Below, piece after piece: positions 1-6,368 of a stretch of 7,505 bases of DNA. The stretch is from Bradymonadales bacterium (GTDB taxonomy: Bacteria; Myxococcota; Bradymonadia; REDH01): positions 1 through 7,505 of the forward strand of contig CANKLS010000058.1 in the NCBI GenBank assembly GCA_947483645.1, read 5' to 3'. The notes under the pieces were generated by a model. The model made no database searches. It worked only from the letters and a program-made list of their open reading frames with translations, and was not told the DNA's origin. Numbering within the stretch: the stretch's first letter is position 1; each line of letters starts with the position of its first letter. Position numbers and translations under genes: made by a program.

Positions 1-35
1 AGGTCCACAAGAAGGCCAAGGAGCTCGGCGCCTAA
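1..35 (+). CDS. atpD: ATP synthase F1 subunit beta, C-terminal end only
   Basis: Only the last ten codons and the TAA stop are present, with the reading frame starting at base 3; they read VHKKAKELGA. The gene is called mainly from position: a short Lys/Ala-rich helical tail ends 15 bases before a clear epsilon-subunit gene, and atpD precedes atpC in nearly all bacterial ATP synthase operons. AtpD is the catalytic nucleotide-binding subunit of F1. Nothing catalytic is visible in this fragment, so the call depends on context. Confidence 0.75.
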   Translation, partial: VHKKAKELGA

Positions 36-50
36 GCCGACGGAGTACCC

Positions 51-467
51 ATGTCGCTTGTCACCCTCGATATCATCACGCCCGAGCGCGCCATTTTTCA
101 CGGTCAGGTCACCGAGGTCATTCTCCCCGGTGAGTTGGGACAGATGGGCATCCTCGTTGGCCACAGCAACCTGATGACGCTCATCAGAGCAGGCGAGCTG
201 ATCGCCAAGTCGGCCGATGGCGAGCGCCGCTTCGCCGTTGCGTCAGGTTTCGCTGAGGTTACGGCCTCATCGGTCGTGGTGCTGGTTGATTCCGGAGAGG
301 GAGCGAGCGACATCGACGTTGAGCGGGCGCGTCGTGCGCTCGCCGCGGCGGAGTCGCGATCCTTGGATGCGGCTGCTGCCTCCTCCGACGAGCTCGAGGC
401 GCATCAGGAAGAGCTTGCGCGGGCCCGCAACCGCATCGCCATCTTTGAGCGCTCCAGCCGCGCCTGA
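51..467 (+). CDS. atpC: ATP synthase F1 subunit epsilon
   Basis: The 138-residue product matches the usual length of bacterial epsilon, the small subunit of the F1 central stalk that couples rotor to catalytic head and can inhibit ATP hydrolysis. Residues 1-85 form the N-terminal beta-sandwich, beginning LVTLDIITPERAIF. The family's Gly-rich turn follows as GELGQMGILVGH near residues 27-38; the family usually has LPGH where this protein has LVGH. Residues 86-138 form the charged Ala/Glu/Arg-rich C-terminal helical hairpin, starting with the typical DIDVERARRAL. A GGAG Shine-Dalgarno at 42-45 lies five bases before the ATG. The gene is 15 bases downstream of atpD, so it is the last gene of the ATP synthase operon. 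Confidence 0.96.
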   Translation: MSLVTLDIITPERAIFHGQVTEVILPGELGQMGILVGHSNLMTLIRAGELIAKSADGERRFAVASGFAEVTASSVVVLVDSGEGASDIDVERARRALAAAESRSLDAAAASSDELEAHQEELARARNRIAIFERSSRA

Positions 468-475
468 GCGGCCGC

Positions 476-502
476 CCGACTTCTTGCCACGCGAAGGGTC
501 GG
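476..502 (+). other. imperfect inverted repeat after atpC
   Basis: CCGACTTC (476-483) can pair with GAAG (493-496) and TCGG (499-502), with a two-base bulge and a nine-base loop. It starts nine bases after the atpC stop, where an operon-end hairpin would be expected. No T-run follows, so it is not a canonical intrinsic terminator. It overlaps the promoter candidate at 484-513, so at most one of the two readings is likely to be useful. Confidence 0.3.
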
Positions 503-513
503 TAGCCTAGAGC
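484..513 (+). promoter_or_regulatory. weak sigma70-like promoter candidate for the 572 gene
   Basis: TTGCCA (484-489) and TAGAGC (508-513) are separated by 18 bases and lie in the only sizeable gap between the ATP synthase operon and the next gene. The -35 matches five of six consensus bases and the -10 only three. A start about 50 bases before the ATG at 572 would suit a separately transcribed gene. Chance matches of this quality are common. Confidence 0.25.
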
Positions 514-571
514 ACGGACGACTTCCTCCGCTCGCTCGACAACTTGCGGGGGCCCATCCAGAGGTTTCCCC

Positions 572-1384
572 ATGCAACGATGCAGCGCTGTTTTGCTCTC
601 ATTCTCTCTCTTGCTTCCCGCCGCGGCCTACGCGCAGGAGGAGGTGGAGGTCTTCGCCCCGGACGTCAATGAGACGCCCAGATTTTCAAAGCCTGGGTTC
701 TACGCGATCTCGCCCACTGTCTCCTATGTGAACATCCCCAACTTCGTCCTTGATGGCTTCTTCAGCCGTCACACGGGGATGTGGGAGGGAGATGCAGTCA
801 ACCTCTCCTACGGGCTGGGCTGGTCCTACACCCGCCCTGATGCCTACGAGATTTCGGCGACAGTGCAGCAGACCAGCATGGCCACGGCCGATGGCTACTG
901 GCTCGAGAAGGGCGATCGTGTCGAGGAGGCCGACTGGACCACCAACGACCTGAGCATGCTGAGCGTGGAGACCCAGTTCCACTGGCTCTGGGGCTTGAGC
1001 CGCGACGGGCGTAGCCAGCTCGCCTATGGCTTCGGCCTCGGTGTCGCGAAGGTGAGCGGCGAGTTCAAGAAGTATGATCTGGATGTCGGCCGTTGCGGGG
1101 CGGATGGGTTGCTTGATGCGGAGCGGCTCAGCACCGACGCTGCCCTCCTCGACAAGTGCTTCACGGAGACTGGGGATCCGGCCTGGCTTTTGGATGGCAA
1201 CGGAAATCCGAAGGTGGTGGTCGAAGACAAGATTCCCCCCTTCGTCCCCATCCTCTCGGCGAGCATCGGTCTGCGGCAGACGATTTCGGACAATGCAGTG
1301 CTGGCTCTCGACGTGGGAATCAGGGCGCCGCAGGGGCTGTTTGTCGGGCTGAGCGCGGGCTACCAGTGGCCGCAGGGCAAGTGA
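572..1384 (+). CDS. secreted, probably outer-membrane beta-barrel protein of unknown function
   Basis: The 270-residue product starts with a clear Sec signal peptide: Arg at position 3, hydrophobic core LLSFSLLLPAAA, and a likely cleavage AYA|Q after residue 21. The mature part alternates polar and aromatic or hydrophobic residues (for example LSYGLGWSYT, LAYGFGLGVA, LALDVGIRAP) and ends FVGLSAGYQW near the C-terminus, as in small outer-membrane barrels. Residues about 168-220 form a longer polar segment with Cys175 and Cys196, probably a disulfide-closed extracellular loop. An AGAGG Shine-Dalgarno at 560-564 lies seven bases before the ATG. I do not recognise the family. Only 19 bases separate it from scoA, so the two may be co-transcribed although no functional link is obvious. 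The barrel call rests on sequence texture, not a recognised domain. Confidence 0.75.
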   Translation: MQRCSAVLLSFSLLLPAAAYAQEEVEVFAPDVNETPRFSKPGFYAISPTVSYVNIPNFVLDGFFSRHTGMWEGDAVNLSYGLGWSYTRPDAYEISATVQQTSMATADGYWLEKGDRVEEADWTTNDLSMLSVETQFHWLWGLSRDGRSQLAYGFGLGVAKVSGEFKKYDLDVGRCGADGLLDAERLSTDAALLDKCFTETGDPAWLLDGNGNPKVVVEDKIPPFVPILSASIGLRQTISDNAVLALDVGIRAPQGLFVGLSAGYQWPQGK

Positions 1385-1403
1385 CGGCGTCGGGAGAGAG
1401 GTC

Positions 1404-2108
1404 ATGAACAAGGTAGTAGCGTCGGCAGACGAGGCGATTGGCGACATCACCGACGGCATCACGCTGATGTCGGGCGGCTTCGGTCTCTCGGGCAACCCGG
1501 AGAATCTTATCCTTGCGCTGCTTCGGAAGAACGCGCGCGACCTGACCATCATCAGCAACAACTGTGGAACCGACGCCTGCGGTCTGGGCGTGCTGCTGCA
1601 GAACGGTCAGGTGAAGAAGATGATCTCGAGCTATGTGGGCGAGAACAAGACCTTCGAACGGCTTGTGCTCTCGAACCAACTGGAGATCGAACTCAACCCG
1701 CAGGGCACGCTGGCGGAGCGCATCCGCGCGGGCGGCGCAGGCATCGAGGGCTTCTACACGCCGACCGGCTACGGCACCCCGGTGGCCGATGGCAAAGAGA
1801 CGCGCATTATCGGCGGCCGCTGGTGCGTTCTCGAGACGGCGCTCCGGGCCGACTTTGCCTTCGTGAAGGCCTGGAAGGGCGACGGGGCAGGAAACCTCAT
1901 TTATCGGATGACCTCTCGGAACTTCAATCCGATGATTGCGACGGCCGGCAAGGTGACCATCGCCGAGGTGGAGGAGCTGGTGGAGACGGGTGAATTGGAC
2001 CCCGACCAGATCCATACGCCGGGCATCTACGTGCAGCGCATCTTCCAGGGCAGCAACTACCAGAAGTGGATCGAGCAGCGCACCGTGCGCCCTCGACCGG
2101 AGGCCTAG
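1404..2108 (+). CDS. scoA: 3-oxoacid CoA-transferase subunit A
   Basis: This 234-residue protein is the alpha subunit of a family I CoA-transferase, most like succinyl-CoA:3-ketoacid CoA-transferase, which moves CoA between succinyl-CoA and acetoacetate in the cytoplasm. The family signature GGFxxxGxP is present as GGFGLSGNP at residues 24-32, followed by the usual [22 protein letters not shown] and the [11 protein letters not shown] stretch are also typical of this subunit. The length is normal for a separate A subunit. A purine-rich GGGAGAGAGG lies just before the ATG. scoB begins two bases after its stop, so the subunits are made from one transcript. A closely related acetoacetate or other oxoacid specificity cannot be excluded. 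Its role could be ketone-body or polyhydroxyalkanoate-derived acetoacetate use. Confidence 0.93.
   Translation: MNKVVASADEAIGDITDGITLMSGGFGLSGNPENLILALLRKNARDLTIISNNCGTDACGLGVLLQNGQVKKMISSYVGENKTFERLVLSNQLEIELNPQGTLAERIRAGGAGIEGFYTPTGYGTPVADGKETRIIGGRWCVLETALRADFAFVKAWKGDGAGNLIYRMTSRNFNPMIATAGKVTIAEVEELVETGELDPDQIHTPGIYVQRIFQGSNYQKWIEQRTVRPRPEA
2099..2103 (+). promoter_or_regulatory. ribosome binding site that fixes the scoB start
   Basis: GGAGG in the last codons of scoA lies seven bases before the ATG at 2111. This supports that ATG over the in-frame upstream ATG at 2066, which would create a long overlap with scoA and an N-terminus foreign to the family. Its placement inside scoA suggests translational coupling of the two subunits. 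Confidence 0.8.
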
Positions 2109-2110
2109 TC

Positions 2111-2782
2111 ATGGCGCTTTCACGAGAGCAGCTGGCGCAGCGTGTTGCGCTCGAGCTGCAGGATGGATTCTATGTGAACCTGGGCATCGGCATCCCGACG
2201 CTGGTGGCGAACTACATCCCAGCGGGGATGGATGTTGTGATGCAGTCGGAGAACGGCCTGCTCGGCATGGGCCCCTTTCCCTACGAGGGCGAGGAGGACG
2301 CCGACCTCATCAACGCGGGAAAGCAGACGGTCACGATGATTCCCGGCGCGAGCATCTTCTCGAGCGCTGATTCCTTCGCGATGATCCGCGGCGGCCACGT
2401 GGACCTTACGGTTCTTGGCGCGATGGAGGTTTCGGAGCGGGGCGACCTGGCCAACTGGATGATCCCGGGAAAGATGGTCAAGGGCATGGGCGGCGCGATG
2501 GACCTGGTCGCCGGCGCGCGGCGGGTCATCGTGGTGATGGTTCACACCTCGAAAGAGGGCGAGTCGAAGGTGCTCCCCTCCTGCACGTTGCCGCTCACGG
2601 GCGTGGCCTGCGTGAACATGATTGTGACCGACCTCGCGCTGTTCGAGGTGGCCGGTGACCACCTGCTGCTCAAGGAGCATGCACCGGGCGTGACGCTCGA
2701 GGAGATCACCGCGAAGACTGCAGCTCGCTTCGAGGTTGCATCGGACTTCGGGCCGATGCGTTTTGCGCCTGTGCCGGCATGA
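2111..2782 (+). CDS. scoB: 3-oxoacid CoA-transferase subunit B
   Basis: This 223-residue beta subunit carries the active site of the CoA-transferase. The signature SENG is at residues 46-49, and Glu47 is the glutamate that forms the enzyme-CoA thioester intermediate in this family. The preceding [10 protein letters not shown] and following [20 protein letters not shown] are typical of ScoB, as are the [14 protein letters not shown] and [14 protein letters not shown] segments. The length is normal. The start at 2111 is chosen from the GGAGG at 2099-2103 and the family N-terminus ([12 protein letters not shown]). It follows scoA by two bases, and its TGA stop overlaps the asd start as ATGA. No key residue is missing. 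Confidence 0.95.
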   Translation: MALSREQLAQRVALELQDGFYVNLGIGIPTLVANYIPAGMDVVMQSENGLLGMGPFPYEGEEDADLINAGKQTVTMIPGASIFSSADSFAMIRGGHVDLTVLGAMEVSERGDLANWMIPGKMVKGMGGAMDLVAGARRVIVVMVHTSKEGESKVLPSCTLPLTGVACVNMIVTDLALFEVAGDHLLLKEHAPGVTLEEITAKTAARFEVASDFGPMRFAPVPA

Positions 2783-3807
2783 GTGGAGCCGGCCTGCGGG
2801 TAGCCATTGCCGGAGCGACCGGCGCGGTAGGCCGCGAGATGGTAGCAACGCTGGAGCTGCGCGGGTTTGAAGTTTCGGAGTTGCGTCCGCTGGCCAGCGC
2901 ACGGTCTGTGGGACAGGTCGTTCGGGCGTTCGGTCGCGATTGGCCGGTCCGTGAACTGACGGCTGATGCCTTCGAGAGCATCGACATCGCGCTCTTTTCT
3001 GCGGGCGGTGATCGGAGCCGCGAGTTTGCGCCGGCGGCGGTTGCGGCGGGTGCAGTGGTCATCGACAACAGCAGCTTTTACCGGCTCGATGCCGAGGTGC
3101 CGCTGGTGATCCCCGAGGTAAACGCCGAGGCGATTGACGGGCATCGCGGCATCATCGCCAACCCCAACTGCAGCACGATTCAGATGGTGCTTCCGCTGGA
3201 GGCGCTGCGCCGCGCCGTAGGCATTGAGCGCGTGGTGGTCTCGACCTACCAGAGCGCCGCGGGCGCAGGGCAGGCGGGCATCGACGAGCTCGTCGCGGTG
3301 ACAGCCGCCGCGCTGGCTGGTGAGCCGCTCGTGAACAAGACCTTTGCACGGCCGCTCGCCTTTGATGCGCTCCCGCACATCGGCACCTTTCAGCCCTCCG
3401 GCTACTCCTCTGAAGAGGAGAAGATGTGTCACGAGACGCGCAAAATCATGGGTCTCGCCACGTTGCCTGTTTCAGCGACCTGCGTACGGGTGCCCGTGCT
3501 GCGGGGTCACCTGGAATCGGTGACGGTCGACCTCTGCGAGCCCCTTCCCACCGAGCAGGCGCGTGCTGTCATCGCGGCCTTCCCCGGCATCGTCGTAGAG
3601 GACGACCCTGCGTCGAACCGCTACCCCACGGCCCGCGACTGCGTGGGTCGCCTGGAGACCTTCGTCGGCCGAATTCGACAGGACAACACGCTTCCGCGTA
3701 CGCTGCACTTCTGGGTGGTCTCCGACAACCTGCTGAAGGGTGCGGCCTGGAATGCCGTTCAGATCGCCGAGTATCTCACCCAAACGGGACGCCATCATGC
3801 TTCGTGA
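2779..3807 (+). CDS. asd: aspartate-semialdehyde dehydrogenase
   Basis: This 342-residue enzyme reduces aspartyl-4-phosphate to aspartate 4-semialdehyde with NADPH, the branch-point step toward lysine/diaminopimelate, threonine and methionine. The N-terminal Rossmann motif GATGAVG is at residues 12-18. The catalytic cysteine is Cys131 in NPNCST, and Gln158 ([10 protein letters not shown]) and His244 (VLRGHLE) occupy the usual acid/base and substrate positions. The [14 protein letters not shown] segment is also typical. The ATG overlaps the scoB stop by four bases with no strong Shine-Dalgarno, so translation is probably coupled to scoB. The next gene starts within its last eleven bases. All recognised active-site residues are present and the length is normal. 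Confidence 0.96.
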   Translation: MSGAGLRVAIAGATGAVGREMVATLELRGFEVSELRPLASARSVGQVVRAFGRDWPVRELTADAFESIDIALFSAGGDRSREFAPAAVAAGAVVIDNSSFYRLDAEVPLVIPEVNAEAIDGHRGIIANPNCSTIQMVLPLEALRRAVGIERVVVSTYQSAAGAGQAGIDELVAVTAAALAGEPLVNKTFARPLAFDALPHIGTFQPSGYSSEEEKMCHETRKIMGLATLPVSATCVRVPVLRGHLESVTVDLCEPLPTEQARAVIAAFPGIVVEDDPASNRYPTARDCVGRLETFVGRIRQDNTLPRTLHFWVVSDNLLKGAAWNAVQIAEYLTQTGRHHAS

Positions 3808-5497
3808 ACTCCTGCTGACCGCCGTCGGCCTTCTCGCCGTGGTTCCGGTCGCCTCGTCTCAGACGGTGAAGGTTTCGGACAGCTCGTCCATCCTCGACGC
3901 TCCGGCGGCCGGCGATATCGACGGAACCGCCAACGTGACCTTCGGCATTCAAGACTGCCTGAACCTCTTTGCGGAGGATCCCGATATCTCGGTGAGCTGG
4001 ACCTTCACGACCAAGCCTGCAACGGGCAACGACTACCAAATCAAGCTGCAGCATGGGTCGGAGAGCTGCTCCTTCACGGAGATCGACGCCGCGACCGATG
4101 TCTGTCTGCGTGACGATGCGACCGCCTTCTCCGCCAGCGGCACACCGACGGCGACCTACACCTGGAGCGAGCTGGTCAACGACGCGGCGCTCACCAGTGC
4201 CACCTGCTACGAGGGGGGGCTCTCGAGCCCGTGGACCATCGCGCTGGTCTACGAGTCGTCGTCTTCGCTGCTCGGAGCCTCGACCTACTCCAAGAGCCAG
4301 GCGATTCTGACGCTTGATTCAGGCCGTCCGGCCGCGCCGACCGCCCTGCGGACGGTGGGCGGTGAGACGGCGATTGAGGTGAAGTGGACGGCCTCGAGCT
4401 CGGCCGTGAGCTACGAGATCTGGGCCGACACGACCCCGATCGCGTCGCGGGTGACGCTGCCCGAAGAGGCACCGAGCGGGCTGAAGATGAAGAGCGTGGA
4501 GGGTGGCGACACGACCTCCGGTAGCATCAGCGGGCTAAGCACCGGGGTGAACTACTACATCGTGGTGCTCGCGCTCGACGAGGCGGGCAACCTGAGCCTG
4601 GTTTCCGAAGAGGTGACGGGAGCGACGGCGCCAACGGCCGATTTCTTTGAGAGCTACAAGGCGGCTGGCGGCGTGGAGGAGGGCGGACAGTGTTCGGCCT
4701 CGACGCCTGCTGCTGGCTGGATGACGATGGCCTCTTTGGGCGTCGCGATGCTGCTTATCCGTCGCCGCCGCCGGGTGCTGCTCGGCGGTGCGTTGGTGGT
4801 GCTGATGGCCGCAGGTGCGGCGGATGCCCATGCGGGTCGGCCTTCTTCGCCGGTTGATTCGACGCTCGACCTCCGGTTCGGCAGTTGGAAGCCTGCGATC
4901 GACAAGGAGCCGTCTCTGGCAGCGCCCAAGCCCTTCGCGCAGATCTTCGATGGCGACGACCTCTTCTACTTCGAGGGTGTATACGGCCGGGAGCTGCTGC
5001 GTGGCGTGGGGAGTTTGGGACTCAATCTCTCGCTCGGATATGGCGGTGTTGCGGGCAAGTCGCTCGACCTCGATGGCGCCTCCTCGGGCGACACGACCAC
5101 CTTCCGGATGGTCCCGCTCCGGTTGGGCGCCTTCTACCGGTTTGACTGGCTGCAGGAGCGGTTTGGCGTGCCTGTGGTGCTGTCCGGTGAGGCAGGGCTG
5201 ACGAGCATCCAGTGGTGGACCGCTTCGGAGGGCGGCATCTCGGACTATGAGACGGAGGCTGGTGTTCGCTCGGTCGGTTCGGGCGAGACGCACGGCTGGC
5301 ACGCAGGCGCGACGGCCTACCTGCTGCTCGACACCTTCGCGCCCGGCATGGCGATGAACTTCGACGCCGACTCGGGCGTCAACAACAGCTACCTCTTCGT
5401 GAACTTCATGCAGACCGAGGCAGACGACTTCGGGAGCAAGACAAGCTGGTCGCTGAGCGACACCACCACGCTGTTCGGGATCGGGTTTGAGATGTGA
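3797..5497 (+). CDS. two-part surface protein: FN3-like MYXO-CTERM-type protein fused to an outer-membrane beta-barrel
   Basis: The 566-residue frame has no internal stop. Residues 1-21 are a signal peptide ([20 protein letters not shown]). Residues about 22-175 are a beta-rich domain with Cys54, Cys91, Cys103 and Cys137. Residues about 178-276 look like a fibronectin type III domain (IEVKWTASSS, VSYEIW, ISGLSTGVNYYIVVLALDEAGN). Residues 297-326 resemble a MYXO-CTERM sorting tail: Cys299, hydrophobic segment, Arg5. A second signal peptide (327-346, AHA|G) follows, then a C-terminal region (347-566) with barrel-like strands ending FGIGFEM. From memory, MXAN_2561-type anchored proteins and MXAN_2562-type barrels are separate neighbouring genes in Myxococcus; here both occupy one frame. 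The start at 3797 is preferred over the in-frame 3740 because it places the signal peptide at the N-terminus. It overlaps asd and truA by eleven bases each. The molecular function is unknown. Confidence 0.8.
   Translation: MLRELLLTAVGLLAVVPVASSQTVKVSDSSSILDAPAAGDIDGTANVTFGIQDCLNLFAEDPDISVSWTFTTKPATGNDYQIKLQHGSESCSFTEIDAATDVCLRDDATAFSASGTPTATYTWSELVNDAALTSATCYEGGLSSPWTIALVYESSSSLLGASTYSKSQAILTLDSGRPAAPTALRTVGGETAIEVKWTASSSAVSYEIWADTTPIASRVTLPEEAPSGLKMKSVEGGDTTSGSISGLSTGVNYYIVVLALDEAGNLSLVSEEVTGATAPTADFFESYKAAGGVEEGGQCSASTPAAGWMTMASLGVAMLLIRRRRRVLLGGALVVLMAAGAADAHAGRPSSPVDSTLDLRFGSWKPAIDKEPSLAAPKPFAQIFDGDDLFYFEGVYGRELLRGVGSLGLNLSLGYGGVAGKSLDLDGASSGDTTTFRMVPLRLGAFYRFDWLQERFGVPVVLSGEAGLTSIQWWTASEGGISDYETEAGVRSVGSGETHGWHAGATAYLLLDTFAPGMAMNFDADSGVNNSYLFVNFMQTEADDFGSKTSWSLSDTTTLFGIGFEM
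4685..4837 (+). other. junction: sorting tail and internal signal peptide sharing one Arg cluster
   Basis: This stretch encodes residues 297-347 of the fusion protein. It reads GQC (Cys299), a Ser/Thr/Pro/Ala spacer, a hydrophobic segment at about 307-321, five arginines (322-326), a second hydrophobic segment at 327-341 and the signal-peptidase-like site AHA|G at 344-347. By the positive-inside rule the arginines would stay in the cytoplasm, so both flanking domains would be exported. An in-frame ATG at 4748 (Met318) would by itself give a textbook signal peptide starting MLLIRRRRRVLL. No Shine-Dalgarno is visible before it. Confidence 0.65.
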
Positions 5498-6293
5498 CCC
5501 CGAGTTTCGGATCCGGCTCCGGGTAGCCTACGATGGCGCCCAGTTTCACGGTTGGCAGATTCAGACTTCGAAGCCGAGCGCCGAGGGTGAGCTGACTCGT
5601 GTGGTGGCTTCGCTTTCGGGCCAGAAGTTGAAGGTGTGGGGTGCGAGCCGTACCGACGCGGGCGTGCATGCGGTGGGTCAGGTCGCGGCGTTCGACGACA
5701 CAGGCCGGTACGAGCCGGAGGTCTGGTACCGGGTGCTCAACCGTCTGACTGCGGATGGGCTTGTGGTGATGGGTGCCGACCGTGTGCGGGGCTCGTTTCA
5801 TCCGCGTCACGATGCGCGCGGCAAGGTCTATCGGTACGACATCGTGGAGGGGTTCCATGCGCTGCCGCTCGATCTTCACTCCGCCTACCACCTGCATCGT
5901 CCGTTGAATGTGGAGGCGATGGCAGAGGCGGCACAGTACCTGCTCGGCGAGCACGACTTTGCGAGCTTTCGAGGTCCGGACTGCGCGGCGCAGGGGACTG
6001 TCCGCAGGCTGTTCGTGGTGAGCGTGCGCAGGATAGGCGAGGGTCGGGTTCGCGTGGTGGTCTCGGGGACGGCCTTTCTCAAGTATATGGTGCGCATTCT
6101 GGTCGGCACGCTCATCGAAGTGGGCCACGAGCGCCGCAAGCCGGAGTGGGTCAAAGAGGTGCTCGAGGCGAAGAGCCGGAGGGCAGCCGGGATGACTGCG
6201 CCTGCCTCCGGACTGACGCTGGTGCGGGTGTTTCATCCCGACTATCCCTATCCTGGCCCCGAATCATCACGCGGCATCGGCTCCTTTGGTTAG
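5487..6293 (+). CDS. truA: tRNA pseudouridine(38-40) synthase
   Basis: This 268-residue enzyme converts uridines 38-40 of the tRNA anticodon stem-loop to pseudouridine. The family motifs are present in order: YDGAQFHGWQ at 15-24, GASRTDAGVHA at 52-62 with catalytic Asp57, KVYRYDI at 113-119 with the conserved Tyr117, LGEHDFASF at 153-161 and the FLKYMVRILVGTL stretch at 197-209. TTG at 5487 is the only plausible in-frame start: upstream the frame runs to a TGA at 5454-5456 without ATG or GTG, and this start gives the normal short N-terminus before YDG. It lies inside the last eleven bases of the preceding gene, so reinitiation or coupling is likely. The C-terminus has a Pro/Ser/Gly-rich tail of about 18 residues after the usual LVRVF end. 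Confidence 0.95.
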   Translation: MRCDPEFRIRLRVAYDGAQFHGWQIQTSKPSAEGELTRVVASLSGQKLKVWGASRTDAGVHAVGQVAAFDDTGRYEPEVWYRVLNRLTADGLVVMGADRVRGSFHPRHDARGKVYRYDIVEGFHALPLDLHSAYHLHRPLNVEAMAEAAQYLLGEHDFASFRGPDCAAQGTVRRLFVVSVRRIGEGRVRVVVSGTAFLKYMVRILVGTLIEVGHERRKPEWVKEVLEAKSRRAAGMTAPASGLTLVRVFHPDYPYPGPESSRGIGSFG

Positions 6294-6294
6294 G

Positions 6295-6323
6295 TTGCCC
6301 GCATGCCCTCAGCGTGGTAGCCA
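6295..6323 (+). promoter_or_regulatory. weak promoter candidate for pssA
   Basis: TTGCCC (6295-6300) and TAGCCA (6318-6323), 17 bases apart, lie in the 75-base gap between truA and pssA. Each box is a poor match outside TTG and TA. It is listed only because this gap is one of the few real breaks in the gene run; pssA could equally be read from the upstream transcript. Confidence 0.18.
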
Positions 6324-6349
6324 CCGCGTCCCGCCGAAGAGTGCGCGCG

Positions 6350-6365
6350 AGGAGAGAGGAAGAGA
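6350..6365 (+). promoter_or_regulatory. purine-rich ribosome binding region of pssA
   Basis: A 16-base run of only A and G (AGGAGAGAGGAAGAGA) ends three bases before the ATG at 6369. The GAGGA at 6356-6360 sits eight bases from the start. It is the strongest Shine-Dalgarno in the window and fixes the pssA start. Confidence 0.7.
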
Positions 6366-6368
6366 CGT

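Noticed and set aside
686..1561. 291-codon open frame on the - strand opposite the 572 gene and scoA
   Set aside because: It runs antisense across a gene with a good signal peptide and into scoA, with no recognisable domain.
2066..2110. In-frame upstream start for scoB
   Set aside because: It overlaps scoA by 43 bases and adds residues foreign to the family; GGAGG at 2099-2103 serves the ATG at 2111.
2542..3432. 296-codon open frame on the - strand opposite scoB and asd
   Set aside because: It spans the boundary of two well-identified genes, shows no motif or signal peptide, and has shadow-like composition.
3740..3796. In-frame upstream start that would add 19 residues to the fusion protein
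   Set aside because: It would bury the signal peptide behind a charged leader and enlarge the asd overlap to 68 bases. The ATG at 3797 puts the signal peptide at the N-terminus.
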